This document shows positions 41,694 to 50,993 of a DNA stretch of 64,000 bases, in pieces. Both the position numbers and the translations under genes were made by a program. Position 1 is the first letter of the stretch. Each line of letters starts with the position of its first letter. The notes beneath the pieces were generated by a model. The model worked only from the letters and a program-made list of their open reading frames with translations. It made no database searches and was not told the DNA's origin. The DNA comes from Streptomyces sp. NBC_01669 (GTDB lineage Bacteria; Actinomycetota; Actinomycetes; Streptomycetales; Streptomycetaceae), in NCBI RefSeq assembly GCF_026339735.1, contig NZ_JAPEQG010000001.1, positions 8,803,001 to 8,867,000 on the forward strand, given 5' to 3'.

Positions 41694-43336
41694 CGGGAGG
41701 CTCCTTCCGGTACCGCGCCGGCCAGGTTGCCGACGGACATCCTCGCGGTGAACATGGCGCCGTCGGGCGTGTTGGTCACCGCGACCTCGCCGCCGCGGCG
41801 CTCGCAGACCAGCCGGGTGAGCGCCAGCCCGATACCGCGATCCCCCTCCTGGGCAGCCTTCGTGGTGAAGCCGTGCAAGAAGACTTCCTGAGCGAGCTCG
41901 GGCGCCACGCCGGGGCCCGAGTCGCGCACCACGATCTCCACGCTGGATGCGTCCTGCCGCAATTCGACCTCCACCCAGGCATCGTGGCCGTCGTCGCCCG
42001 CCGTCGCGGCGTCGACGGCGTTGTCGACGAGGTTGCCGATCACTGTCGCCACGTCCACCGAGTCCTCCGGCGCCAGCCGGTCGAGCGCCGTATGCTCCGA
42101 GACGCGCAGCACGACCTTCCGTTCGGCCGCGAGCGAGGACTTCGCCATCAACAGAGCGCCGACGGCCATGTCGCGAACCCGTCTGGTCAGGGTCGTGTCC
42201 AGCGAATGGCGGTGTCGGCTCAGCGCGCGGACGTACTGCACCACCTCGTCGTGCTTACCGATCTGGATCAACCCGGAAATCGTGTGCAGCTGATTGGTGA
42301 ACTCGTGGGCCTGCGCGCGCAGTAGCTCGGCGGAGCTGCGGAACGATCCGATCTCGCGTTCCAGTTGCGCCAGTTCGGTACGGTCCCGCAAGGTCGTGAC
42401 CGAGCCGAGCTGGCGGCCGTCCTTGGTGACGGTCATCCGGTTCATCACCAGAACCCGACTCCGGCGTATGACGACTTCGTCGCGACGCTCGGCCGTGTCA
42501 CTGGGGGATCCGGCGAGTACGTCGTGCAGTCGGCCCTCAATCCGGAGGTCGGTCAGGCTCATCCCCACACAGTGCTCCGGCAGATCGAGCAACCGCCTGC
42601 CGACCTCGTTCACCAGGGTGAGCCGCAACTGCGGGTCGAGGGCGATCACGCCTTCTGCGATCCCATACAGCATTGCCTCGCGGTGCTCGGCGAGCCCCGC
42701 GATCTCGCGTGGCTCCAACCCGAGGGTCTGGCGTTTGGTACGCCGGGCCAGCAGCCACGATCCGATCAGGCCGAGCCCGCTCGCAATGCCGAGGTAGGCG
42801 AGCAGATACGATGACGCGCCATTCAGCCGCTGCCAGACCGTCGGTGACGCCTCACCGATCATCACCGTGCCGAGATGTCGGCCGAGGTTGGGTTGAGCCG
42901 CTTTGAGCACCGGCACCTGGGCCACCAGCTCGTGGGCACCGTCCAGGACCAGCTTGCCTGACCAGCCGCGGGCCTGGGCGACGCCGGGGCCGAGCGGCAA
43001 CCTAGTACCGATCGCTGTGGGATTCGTGGAGCTGACAATCCTGCCGCTGCTGTCGGCGACCGTCACGGAGGTGACACCCGACTGGGTCAGCGTGGTCTGG
43101 ACGAGCGGGGCGAGCGTCTCACCCGACGCCGGTCGGCCGAGCTGGCTGGACATCAAGGGGTTACCGGCCAGCTGCTCGGCCAGCGCGGTGACCCGGCGTC
43201 CTTCGACCCGGTTGAAGGTCGCTTCCGACTGGGCCAGCGAGACGGCGGCGACCGCCAGCAGCACCACCACGACGATGGCGAGCTGGAGTACCAACAGCTC
43301 GCCCGCGAGGGTATGGCGGCGAAAAGTTACGACCAC
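41690..43336 (-). CDS. Sensor histidine kinase, CitA/DcuS type
   Basis: 548 residues starting at GTG 43336 (VVVTFRRHTLAGELL); longer in-frame starts are possible. Membrane helix near residues 12-34, a periplasmic PAS-like ligand domain (residues 35-165, SGVTSVTVADSSGRIVSSTN), a second helix near 180-200, a cytosolic PAS (GIAEGVIALDPQLRLTLVNE), then the kinase: H-box LRAQAHEFTNQLHTISGLIQ, N-box NLVDNAVDAA, G-boxes RDSGPGVAPE and GDRGIGLALTRLV. The order is that of CitA/DcuS citrate or C4-dicarboxylate sensors. The gene is divergent from tctC, with about 100 bases of shared promoter DNA. Confidence 0.9.
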   Translation of the reverse strand: MVVTFRRHTLAGELLVLQLAIVVVVLLAVAAVSLAQSEATFNRVEGRRVTALAEQLAGNPLMSSQLGRPASGETLAPLVQTTLTQSGVTSVTVADSSGRIVSSTNPTAIGTRLPLGPGVAQARGWSGKLVLDGAHELVAQVPVLKAAQPNLGRHLGTVMIGEASPTVWQRLNGASSYLLAYLGIASGLGLIGSWLLARRTKRQTLGLEPREIAGLAEHREAMLYGIAEGVIALDPQLRLTLVNEVGRRLLDLPEHCVGMSLTDLRIEGRLHDVLAGSPSDTAERRDEVVIRRSRVLVMNRMTVTKDGRQLGSVTTLRDRTELAQLEREIGSFRSSAELLRAQAHEFTNQLHTISGLIQIGKHDEVVQYVRALSRHRHSLDTTLTRRVRDMAVGALLMAKSSLAAERKVVLRVSEHTALDRLAPEDSVDVATVIGNLVDNAVDAATAGDDGHDAWVEVELRQDASSVEIVVRDSGPGVAPELAQEVFLHGFTTKAAQEGDRGIGLALTRLVCERRGGEVAVTNTPDGAMFTARMSVGNLAGAVPEGASR

Positions 43337-43433
43337 AATTAACTCAATCTTCAATGCTGACACAACACAGACGTGGCGTCTGCCGAGTCGCACAATCATG
43401 GCGTCCGACTGCCGGAAGTGAAAGAGACAAGCC

Positions 43434-44435
43434 ATGAGAACTCGCAGAGCTGCTGTCGTCAGTGCGCTGGCCGCCATGTCCATGCTCGCGGTAGGCGCCT
43501 GCGGCGCCACCGCGGAGAAGGAGGGGACGGGAAAGAGCGACGAGCCCGTCACCGGCCTGCGGATCATGGTCCCCAACACCCCGGGCGGTGGGTATGACAC
43601 CACGGCGCGGACGGCGGCCAAGGTGATGGAGGACACCAAGATCGCGTCCGGAATTCAGGTGTTCAATCTTCCGGGCGCCGGCGGCACGGTCGGTCTGCAG
43701 CGCACCGTGAACGAAAAGGGCAACGGCAAGCTCACGATGCAGATGGGGCTGGGAGTCGTCGGTGCTGCGTACGCCTCGAAGTCGAAGGCGACACTCTCCC
43801 AGACCACGCCGATCGCCAAGCTGATGGAGGAAGCGGGCGCGATCGTCGTGCCCAAGAGCTCTCCGTACAAGACGATCGACGATCTCGTCACCGCCTGGAA
43901 GAAGAACCCCAAGAGCATCGCTGTCGGGGGCGGCTCCTCGCCCGGCGGACCGGACCATCTGCTTCCGATGCAGCTCGCCAAGACGGTCGGCATCGACCCG
44001 AAGAAGGTCAACTACATCGGCTACGACGGCGGTGGTGAGCTGCTCCCGGCGATCCTCGGCAACAAGATCGCCTTCGGTGCCAGCGGTTTCGGCGAGTTCC
44101 TCGACCAGATCGAGGCGGGTCAGGTGCGGGTGCTCGCGGTGACCAGCGAGAAGCCGATCGACGCCCTCAAGGATGCCCCGACACTGAAGTCTTCGGGTAT
44201 CGACATGGTCTTCACCAACTGGCGCGGAATCGTTGCCCCGCCCGGCATCAGCGACGCCGACAAGAAGGTCTGGATCGACTCGCTGACCGCGATGCACGGC
44301 TCCAAGGAGTGGAAGGCTGAGCTGACCAAGCACGGCTGGACCGACGCGTTCACCACAGGCGAGGAGTTCGCCACCTACCTGACGGAACAGGACAAGGCCG
44401 TTGCCGGCATCCTCACAGAGCTCGGCCTGGCATGA
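43434..44435 (+). CDS. tctC: Tripartite tricarboxylate transporter binding lipoprotein
   Basis: 333 residues from ATG 43434. Lipobox SMLAVGAC (Cys near residue 23). The mature protein is a TctC/Bug-type receptor: LRIMVPNTPGGGYDTTARTA (ligand-binding loop), NLPGAGGTVGLQRTVNEKGN, KPIDALKDAPTLKSSGIDMV, FTNWRGIVAPPGISDADKKV. These proteins capture citrate, tricarballylate or other carboxylates outside the cell and hand them to TctAB. ATGA overlap with tctB. Probably induced by the divergent CitA/CitB-like pair. Confidence 0.92.
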   Translation: MRTRRAAVVSALAAMSMLAVGACGATAEKEGTGKSDEPVTGLRIMVPNTPGGGYDTTARTAAKVMEDTKIASGIQVFNLPGAGGTVGLQRTVNEKGNGKLTMQMGLGVVGAAYASKSKATLSQTTPIAKLMEEAGAIVVPKSSPYKTIDDLVTAWKKNPKSIAVGGGSSPGGPDHLLPMQLAKTVGIDPKKVNYIGYDGGGELLPAILGNKIAFGASGFGEFLDQIEAGQVRVLAVTSEKPIDALKDAPTLKSSGIDMVFTNWRGIVAPPGISDADKKVWIDSLTAMHGSKEWKAELTKHGWTDAFTTGEEFATYLTEQDKAVAGILTELGLA

Positions 44436-44965
44436 GCCTGGACGTCGATGAGCGCACCGACTCGGGTTCCCGCCGGCCCTCGGGCGCGGACCGCGCACAG
44501 TACGGTGTGTGCGCGTTCCTCGCCCTGCTGGGCGTACTGGTGATCGTCGATGCCACCGGGATCGCACACACAACGAGCAGCACCGACCCGATCGGGCCGC
44601 GCACGGTACCGGTGCTCCTCGGCGTACTGCTCCTCGTGATCGCCGTCGTGTACATCGTCGACGTCGCGCGGGGCGGCCGCGCCGAGCCGGAGGCCGGCGA
44701 GGACGTCGACCTGACGAATCCGATCGACTGGCGCACAGTGCTGCTGTTGATCGGCGCGTTCGTCGTCAACGCGGTGTTGATCGAACCCCTCGGCTGGGTG
44801 ATCAGCGGGGCACTCCTGTTCTGGGGAACAGCCTTCGCCCTGGGCAACCGGCACTACCTGCGCAACCTGGCGATCGCAGTAGCGCTGTCGCTGATCACCT
44901 TCTACGCCTTCGCGATCGGGCTCGGCGTCAATCTCCCGGCCGGCGTGCTGCAAGGAATCCTGTAA
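44432..44965 (+). CDS. tctB: Tripartite tricarboxylate transporter small membrane subunit
   Basis: 177 residues from ATG 44432. Four hydrophobic helices (AQYGVCAFLALLGVLVIVDA; VPVLLGVLLLVIAVVYIVDV; TVLLLIGAFVVNAVLIEPLG; LAIAVALSLITFYAFAIGLG), with GPRTVPVLLG between the first two, the standard TctB signature position. Length fits the family (150-190). It overlaps both neighbours (ATGA and TAATG). Confidence 0.9.
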   Translation: MSLDVDERTDSGSRRPSGADRAQYGVCAFLALLGVLVIVDATGIAHTTSSTDPIGPRTVPVLLGVLLLVIAVVYIVDVARGGRAEPEAGEDVDLTNPIDWRTVLLLIGAFVVNAVLIEPLGWVISGALLFWGTAFALGNRHYLRNLAIAVALSLITFYAFAIGLGVNLPAGVLQGIL

Positions 44966-46464
44966 TGGACAACCTGAATCATCTACTCGAGGGGTTCGCG
45001 CACGTCGTCACCCCGATGAACCTTCTGCTGGCGTTGATCGGCGTCACGATCGGTACGGCGGTCGGGGTCCTGCCCGGCATCGGCCCGGCCATGACCGTGG
45101 CCCTGCTACTGCCAGTGACGTACGGAATGGAGCCGACCCAGGCATTCATCATGTTCGCCGGCATCTTCTACGGAGGCATGTACGGCGGTTCGACCACCTC
45201 GATCCTGCTGAATACGCCCGGCGAATCGTCCTCGGTCGTCACGGCCATCGAGGGCAACAAGATGGCCAAGGCCGGCCGGGCGGCGCAGGCCCTCGCCACC
45301 GCGGCGATCGGATCCTTCGTCGCCGGAACGATCGGCACCCTGCTGCTGGTGCTCGTCGCCCCGCTCGTGGTGGACTTCGCGGTCGGCCTCGGCGCACCGG
45401 ACTATTTCGCGATCATGCTGCTGTCCTTCATCGCGGTCACCGCAGTACTCGGCTCGTCGCGCATCCGCGGGTTCGCCTCGCTGCTCGTCGGCCTAGTGAT
45501 CGGGATTGTCGGAATCGACTCGGTCTCCGGGCAGCAGCGGCTCACCTTCGGCGTCCCCCAGCTCGCCGACGGCATTGATGTGGTGGTGGTCGCCGTCGGC
45601 ATCTTCGCCGTCGGCGAAGCCCTCTGGGTGGCGGCGCATCTGCGGCGTAAGCCCGCAGGGGTGATCCCCGTCGGCGTGCCGTGGATGGGCCGGGAGGACT
45701 GGAAACGGTCCTGGAAGCCATGGCTGCGCGGCACCGCCTTCGGCTTTCCCTTCGGGGCCATGCCGGCTGGTGGCGCGGAGATCCCGACGTTCCTGTCGTA
45801 CGCCACAGAGAAAAAGCTGACCAAGCACCCAGAGCAGTTCGGCAAGGGGGCGATCGAGGGAGTTGCCGGCCCGGAGGCAGCGAACAACGCGTCCGCGGCG
45901 GGCACCCTGGTGCCGATGCTCGCCATCGGGCTGCCGACGAACGCGACCGCCGCGGTGATGCTCGCGGCATTCCAGTCGTACGGCATCCAGCCCGGCCCTC
46001 TGCTGTTCGAGCGCGAGTCGGGGCTTGTCTGGGCGCTGATTGCCAGCCTGTTCATCGGCAATCTGCTGCTGCTCCTGCTGAATCTGCCGCTTGCGCCGGC
46101 CTGGGCCAGGCTGCTGCGGATACCGCGCCCCTATCTGTACGCGGGGATTGTGTTCTTCGCGTCGATGGGTGCCTACGCGGTCAACGCCCAGCCCTTGGAC
46201 CTGTTCCTCCTCCTGACGCTGGGGCTGATCGGTTTCGGGATGCGGAGATTCGGGTTGCCGGTGCTGCCGCTGATTGTCGGCGTCATCCTCGGCCCCCGCG
46301 CGGAACTGCAGGGCCGGCGGTCGCTTCAGCTGTCGGGCGGCGAACTGTCCGGTCTGCTGGGCGGACCGGTGTCCTATGTGATCTACGCGGTGATCGTGCT
46401 CGTACTGGCCTGGCCGCTGGTCCGCCGGTACATCGTGCGTCCGCTCGTTGAGCAACGGGCCTGA
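44965..46464 (+). CDS. tctA: Tripartite tricarboxylate transporter large membrane subunit
   Basis: 499 residues from ATG 44965, sharing its A with the tctB stop. About 11-12 hydrophobic helices. The two family motifs are clear: GVLPGIGPAMTVALLLPVTY near residue 35 and FGAMPAGGAEIPTFLSYATE near residue 270, plus GIFYGGMYGGSTTSILLNTP. This is the channel-forming subunit that uses the ion gradient to import the carboxylate delivered by TctC. Confidence 0.92.
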   Translation: MDNLNHLLEGFAHVVTPMNLLLALIGVTIGTAVGVLPGIGPAMTVALLLPVTYGMEPTQAFIMFAGIFYGGMYGGSTTSILLNTPGESSSVVTAIEGNKMAKAGRAAQALATAAIGSFVAGTIGTLLLVLVAPLVVDFAVGLGAPDYFAIMLLSFIAVTAVLGSSRIRGFASLLVGLVIGIVGIDSVSGQQRLTFGVPQLADGIDVVVVAVGIFAVGEALWVAAHLRRKPAGVIPVGVPWMGREDWKRSWKPWLRGTAFGFPFGAMPAGGAEIPTFLSYATEKKLTKHPEQFGKGAIEGVAGPEAANNASAAGTLVPMLAIGLPTNATAAVMLAAFQSYGIQPGPLLFERESGLVWALIASLFIGNLLLLLLNLPLAPAWARLLRIPRPYLYAGIVFFASMGAYAVNAQPLDLFLLLTLGLIGFGMRRFGLPVLPLIVGVILGPRAELQGRRSLQLSGGELSGLLGGPVSYVIYAVIVLVLAWPLVRRYIVRPLVEQRA

Positions 46465-46475
46465 AAGGGGCAGTC

Positions 46476-46871
46476 ATGACGGTACTGGTTGGATATGTGC
46501 CCTCGCCGGAAGGTGAGGCGGCCCTGCGCGCGGGAGTCGACGAGGCCCGCACCCGGGGCGAGACCCTGCTGGTGATGAATGCCTCGCGAGGCGACGCGTA
46601 CGTCGACCGCGGTTTCGCACAGCAGAAAGACCTCGACCAGGTCCGACGGGACCTGACCGAGCTGGGTGTCGACTTCGACATACGCCAGGTGGTCGGCGGG
46701 CGCGATGCCGCCGAGGAGATCGTCGAGCTGGCGGGGTCGTCCGAGGTCTCCCTGGTGGTGATCGGGCTGAGGCACCGCAGCGCGGTCGGCAAGCTCCTCC
46801 TGGGATCCTCGGCGCAGCGGATCCTCCTGGATTCTCCGTGTCCGGTCCTCGCGGTGAAAGCAGATTACTGA
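46476..46871 (+). CDS. Universal stress protein (UspA family)
   Basis: 131 residues from ATG 46476, 12 bases after tctA with AAAGGGG upstream. MTVLVGYVPSPEGEAALRAG at the front and the ATP-binding signature VVIGLRHRSAVGKLLLGSSA, then QRILLDSPCPVLAVK, are the standard UspA layout (G-2x-G-9x-G(S/T)). It is likely cotranscribed with tctCBA; similar tct operons ending in a usp gene are known in actinobacteria. Its role there is unclear. Confidence 0.88.
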   Translation: MTVLVGYVPSPEGEAALRAGVDEARTRGETLLVMNASRGDAYVDRGFAQQKDLDQVRRDLTELGVDFDIRQVVGGRDAAEEIVELAGSSEVSLVVIGLRHRSAVGKLLLGSSAQRILLDSPCPVLAVKADY

Positions 46872-46949
46872 CATTCCGTCGCCTCGGGGTGCGTCCTGGC
46901 CAACCACGCACGAGTTCGTCAGCGCCCCCTTCTACACGATTGGGTACCA

Positions 46950-48077
46950 GTGGTTCTGAAAACCTTCGGCTGGTCGTTCGCTGTCACCGCACTCGGTCTG
47001 GTCGCAGCGGTGCTCTACGGCGGGTGGACCGCGTTCGGGGTCGTCTTGATCCTGTCCATCCTCGAGATCTCGCTGTCCTTCGACAACGCGGTGGTCAACG
47101 CCGGAATCCTCAAGAAGATGAGTGCCTTCTGGCAGAAGATCTTCCTCACGGTCGGTGTGCTCATTGCTGTGTTCGGTATGCGGCTGGTCTTCCCCGTCGT
47201 GATCGTCGCCGTCAGCGCGAAGATGGGGCCCGTCGAGGCGGTCGACCTGGCATTGAACGATGCCGAGCGCTACGAGCAGTTGGTCACCGACGCGCACCCG
47301 TCGATCGCGGCCTTCGGCGGGATGTTCCTGTTTATGATCTTCCTCGACTTCGTCTTCGAGGAGCGTGACATCAGGTGGCTGGCCTGGCTGGAGCGGCCGC
47401 TGGCCAAACTCGGCAAGATCGACATGCTGTCGGTCTGCATCGCCCTGATCGTGCTGCTCATCAGCTCGATGACCTTCGCGGTCAACGCCCACCAGCACGC
47501 CGGGCACGCGGACAAGGCTCAGACCGTACTGATCTCCGGTATCGCCGGTCTGATCACGTATCTGGTCGTCGGGGGCCTCTCCGGCTTCTTCGAGAACAGG
47601 CTCGAGGAGGAAGAGGAGCGAGAGCACGAGGCCGAGGAAAAGGCGAAGAAGGCGGGCAAGTCCGTCCCGGCCGTCGTGATGGTCGGCAAGGCCGCGTTCT
47701 TCCTGTTCCTCTACCTCGAGGTCCTCGACGCGTCCTTCTCCTTCGACGGCGTCATCGGCGCTTTCGCCATCACCAATGACATCGTGCCGATGGCGCTCGG
47801 TCTCGGTATCGGCGCCATGTACGTCCGTTCCCTCACGGTCTACCTCGTCCGCCAAGGCACCCTGGACGACTACGTCTACCTGGAGCACGGCGCGCACTAC
47901 GCGATCGGCACGCTCGCCGTGATCCTGCTCGTCACCATCCAGTACCAGATCAACGAGATCATCACCGGCCTGGTCGGCGTGGTGCTGATCGGCTGGTCGT
48001 TCTGGTCCTCGGTGCGGCGCAACAAGGCGCTCGCCGCAGAGGAGGTGCAGCCACAGGAAGCTCTCACCGGGGTGTGA
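46950..48077 (+). CDS. DUF475 / TerC-like integral membrane protein
   Basis: 375 residues from GTG 46950. Eight or nine hydrophobic helices with duplicated acidic motifs typical of TerC-like proteins: LEISLSFDNAVVNAGILKKM near residue 35 and YLEVLDASFSFDGVIGAFAI near residue 255. A charged loop EEEEEREHEAEEKAKKAGK separates the halves. DUF475/TerC proteins are implicated in metal (manganese) export or tellurite-type stress; the exact role of this one is unknown. It follows the usp gene on the same strand and may end the operon, before a hairpin at 48106-48120. Confidence 0.85.
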   Translation: MVLKTFGWSFAVTALGLVAAVLYGGWTAFGVVLILSILEISLSFDNAVVNAGILKKMSAFWQKIFLTVGVLIAVFGMRLVFPVVIVAVSAKMGPVEAVDLALNDAERYEQLVTDAHPSIAAFGGMFLFMIFLDFVFEERDIRWLAWLERPLAKLGKIDMLSVCIALIVLLISSMTFAVNAHQHAGHADKAQTVLISGIAGLITYLVVGGLSGFFENRLEEEEEREHEAEEKAKKAGKSVPAVVMVGKAAFFLFLYLEVLDASFSFDGVIGAFAITNDIVPMALGLGIGAMYVRSLTVYLVRQGTLDDYVYLEHGAHYAIGTLAVILLVTIQYQINEIITGLVGVVLIGWSFWSSVRRNKALAAEEVQPQEALTGV

Positions 48078-48105
48078 CCCGGCAAGGATTGACGGGCGTC
48101 GACCA

Positions 48106-48120
48106 TGGCCGGATCGGCCA
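48106..48120. terminator. Hairpin between convergent genes
   Basis: TGGCCG-GAT-CGGCCA is a perfect 6-bp stem with a 3-base loop, midway between the DUF475 gene and the convergent GNAT gene; it could stop transcription from both sides. Confidence 0.45.
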
Positions 48121-48145
48121 GACCCAGACGAGTTGTTCCAAAGGC

Positions 48146-48646
48146 TCAGGCGAGTTGCTTGTGCATGACGATGCAGGGTCGGTGGTGCTGTATGTCGGCA
48201 CGGCGGTCGATCTCCTGCCAGCCCAGTGAGCTCCAGAAGGCCAGGGCGGAGGGGTTGTTCTCCAGGACGGCCAACCGGATACCGTCCTGGCCTTCGTTGC
48301 GGAACCGTTCCTCGACCAGGTCGGCCAGCAGCCGGCCAAATCCTTTGTGGTGAAGGCTGCCGTGCACCAGCAGCAACCCAATCCAGGGATGGCCGTCTGC
48401 GGGGTGGCGGTCGAGTAGACAAAGGAGCCCGACGAGCTGTCCCTGCGCGTCGAGTGCGAGTAGTACCTCGCAGCCATCGGTACCGGCTTCCTCGCGCAGG
48501 TCGGCTTCCACCTGATCGGCCTGGACGTTCTCAGGGTCGTACTCGCCAGCGGCGCGACAGTACTCCGGGTTGCTCGCGTAGAGGTCTACCACTTCGGCGA
48601 GCTCTTCCGGAGAGAAGCCAAGCGGGGAAAGAGAGAGCGTGGACAT
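48146..48646 (-). CDS. GNAT-family N-acetyltransferase
   Basis: 166 residues from ATG 48646. The GNAT fold is evident: GCEVLLALDAQGQLVGLLCL (beta strands), HPWIGLLLVHGSLHHKGFGR with the acetyl-CoA loop HHKGFGRLLADL (Q/RxxGxG/A-type), LAVLENNPSALAFWSSLGWQ and a last strand CIVMHKQLA. The LLLVHGSLHHKGFG sequence is typical of small-molecule or antibiotic acetyltransferases in actinobacteria. The substrate is unknown. Confidence 0.85.
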   Translation of the reverse strand: MSTLSLSPLGFSPEELAEVVDLYASNPEYCRAAGEYDPENVQADQVEADLREEAGTDGCEVLLALDAQGQLVGLLCLLDRHPADGHPWIGLLLVHGSLHHKGFGRLLADLVEERFRNEGQDGIRLAVLENNPSALAFWSSLGWQEIDRRADIQHHRPCIVMHKQLA

Positions 48647-48721
48647 GCGGGCAGGGTAGCCAACGCGGCCCGGTCGTTGCCGAACATGAGAAGGAGGACA
48701 TCCAAGCTCAGGTTGTGATGA

Positions 48722-48757
48722 CAGGGAACCGGAGGGAATTGAACCTCTGGGAGGCAG
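48722..48757. repeat. 36-bp direct repeat, left copy
   Basis: CAGGGAACCGGAGGGA (48722-48737) is identical to 50955-50970, and the next 20 bases are similar (CTCTGG and GCAG shared). The two copies bracket the Ser/Thr kinase gene. They could be att-like junctions or copies of a short element. Confidence 0.5.
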
Positions 48758-48904
48758 AGCAGCCGATGGGCTTCGGGCTGCTGGATGGCAACAGGGTCGT
48801 TACGCACCCGCTTGTTCGGAGATGACCGTCGATTCCGTCTTGCTGCCGGTGGGCAGGTGGTGGGTGTGGGATCGTCGGTGTGGTCCCGCAGGGGCGGGTC
48901 CGGT

Positions 48905-50926
48905 GTGACGCGTGTGGCTTGGCAGGCGTCCGGACGGGGGGTGGGGGGCTTGCGGGTTGTGGGCGGCCGTTACGAGTTGGTCGCGTTCGTCGGTCGGGGC
49001 GGTATGGGGGAGGTCTGGGAGGGCCGCGATCGTGTGATCGAGCGCCGAGTCGCGGTCAAGTTGTTGCCGCACGACCGGCGGGACGCCTCCGGCGCGAAGC
49101 TGTTCTTCCGCGAGGCTCGAACCGCCGGCAGGCTGAACCACGCGGGCGTGGTGACGGTCTTCGACCTGGGTCAGGACCCCGACGACGGCACCCTCTATCT
49201 GGTGATGGAGTTCTTTACCGGGCGAGACCTGGACACGGTGCTCCGCGAGGATGGTGCACCCCAGGTGGCCACTGCTGTGGACTGGGCGGCACAGACCGCC
49301 GAGGCCCTGAAGGCCGCCCATGCAGCCGGGATTGTGCACCGGGACCTGAAACCGGCGAACCTCATGCTCGCCCCGGACGGTCGGATCAAGATCCTCGACT
49401 TCGGTATCGCCCGGTACATAGCGTCCACACACAAGTCGAGCAAGGTCATCGGCACGCTTGCCTACATGCCCCCCGAGCGTTTCGGCGACGTCCCCGCCGA
49501 ATCTCGCTCCGACCTGTACTCGCTGGGCTGCGTGCTCCACGAACTCCTCACCGGAAGCACCCCCTTCCAGGCCGCCGAACCAGTTGCGATGATGGCCGCC
49601 CACCTGAACACAACCCCGGAGCCACCGGGCCGGGCTCGACCTGGTGTCCCTGCCGCCTTGGACGACCTGGTCATGGCCCTCCTCGCCAAGGACCCCGGCG
49701 ACCGCCCCTCATCAGCGGCCGAGGTCCGCGATCGCCTCCGCGAACTTTCCGCCGTAACCCCGGCATCCGGTGCCGGATCCGACCTGTCCGGCGCGGACAC
49801 GAAGACCGTTACCACTCCGCTCACCGGTGCCGGTCCCGGCGCAGCCCAAACGCCGGTGCCCGTGCCGGGACCGGGCGCAGGCACGCCCATGCCGACGGGG
49901 CGCATCAGCCGTCGCACCGCGCTGCGGCTCGGCATCGGCGCCAGTATCACCGCCGCCCTCGGTACCGGTGTCGCTGCCGCCGTCAACTTGTTCGACCACA
50001 ACACCACTGACCACAAGACCCCCAAGACCCCAGACCCACGGCTCCGGTGGCGATACGCCACCGGAGATGCGGTCACGTCGTCGCCGGCGGTGGTTGACGG
50101 GGGCGTGTACATCGGCAGCACCGACGGGAGCGTGTACGCCCTGCACGTGACCACCGGGAAGAAGAAATGGGCCTACGCCACCGGCGACAAGGTCGAAGGG
50201 ATGCCGGCGGTGGTCGACGGGCTCGTGTACATCGGCAGCACCGACGGGAGCGTGTACGCCCTGGATGCCGCTACTGGGGAGAGGAAGTGGGCCTACGCCA
50301 CCGGCGACAAGTTCGAAGCGGCGCCGACGGCGGTCGACGGGATGGTGTACATCGCTGGAAACAACTCCGTGACAGCCCTGAACGCGGCTACCGGGAACGA
50401 GAAATGGGCCGTCTCCTGCGATTCCGGCCTTGAGTCGCCGGCGGTGGTCGACGGAGTGGTGTACATCGCTGGCTACAACTCCGTGACAGCCCTGAACGCG
50501 GCTACCGGGAACGAGAAATGGGTGCGCCGCGCAAGCGACTGGGGCTTCGACAGGAAAGACGAGTGGGACAACACGCCAGAGGATTGGCGCTTCACGCCGC
50601 CGACGGTGGCCGACGGCGTGGTGTATATCGGCAGCAGTAAGAGGGTGTACGCCTTGGACGCGGTCACCGGGAAGAAGAGATGGGCCTTCGATACCGGCGG
50701 CACGGTCGGAGGGACACCGACAGTGGCCGACGGAGTCGTATATATCGGCAGCTTTGACCACAACGTGTACGCCTTGGACGCGGTCACCGGGAACAAGAAA
50801 TGGTCCTACGCCACCGGCGGCAGGGTCCGATCGTCACCGGCGGTGGTCGACGGGGTCGTGTACGTCGGCAGTCAGGACCACAACGTGTACGCCCTGGATG
50901 TCACCATCGAGGGCAGCTCGGCATAG
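48905..50926 (+). CDS. Receptor-like Ser/Thr protein kinase with PQQ-type beta-propeller
   Basis: 673 residues from GTG 48905 (the frame is open to 48785; GTG 48941 is another option). Kinase domain, residues 20-285: GRGGMGEVWEG (P-loop), VAVKLLP (Lys), HRDLKPANLML (catalytic loop), LDFGIAR (Mg loop), GTLAYMPPERF. A Pro/Gly linker and one membrane segment with SRRTALRLGIGASITAALGT follow, then about seven PQQ-like repeats (each VVDG.VYIGS..G.VYALDA.TG..KW) forming an extracellular beta-propeller. It likely senses a surface ligand and phosphorylates cytosolic targets. The gene is flanked by direct repeats. Confidence 0.88.
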   Translation: MTRVAWQASGRGVGGLRVVGGRYELVAFVGRGGMGEVWEGRDRVIERRVAVKLLPHDRRDASGAKLFFREARTAGRLNHAGVVTVFDLGQDPDDGTLYLVMEFFTGRDLDTVLREDGAPQVATAVDWAAQTAEALKAAHAAGIVHRDLKPANLMLAPDGRIKILDFGIARYIASTHKSSKVIGTLAYMPPERFGDVPAESRSDLYSLGCVLHELLTGSTPFQAAEPVAMMAAHLNTTPEPPGRARPGVPAALDDLVMALLAKDPGDRPSSAAEVRDRLRELSAVTPASGAGSDLSGADTKTVTTPLTGAGPGAAQTPVPVPGPGAGTPMPTGRISRRTALRLGIGASITAALGTGVAAAVNLFDHNTTDHKTPKTPDPRLRWRYATGDAVTSSPAVVDGGVYIGSTDGSVYALHVTTGKKKWAYATGDKVEGMPAVVDGLVYIGSTDGSVYALDAATGERKWAYATGDKFEAAPTAVDGMVYIAGNNSVTALNAATGNEKWAVSCDSGLESPAVVDGVVYIAGYNSVTALNAATGNEKWVRRASDWGFDRKDEWDNTPEDWRFTPPTVADGVVYIGSSKRVYALDAVTGKKRWAFDTGGTVGGTPTVADGVVYIGSFDHNVYALDAVTGNKKWSYATGGRVRSSPAVVDGVVYVGSQDHNVYALDVTIEGSSA

Positions 50927-50954
50927 CCCTCTCCACCACCCGCTTCTGGAAAAT

Positions 50955-50990
50955 CAGGGAACCGGAGGGAGGCTGAGCCTCTGGAAGCAG
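50955..50990. repeat. 36-bp direct repeat, right copy
   Basis: Second copy of the repeat at 48722-48757, 28 bases after the kinase stop. Here it also contains the small hairpin GAGGC-TGA-GCCTC, so it may work as a terminator for the kinase gene. Confidence 0.5.
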
Positions 50991-50993
50991 TGG

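Noticed and set aside
48722..48757. Possible tRNA 3' end (reverse strand GGTTCAATTCC)
   Set aside because: It looks like a T-loop, but the flanking stem does not pair over five bases and no other tRNA arms are present.
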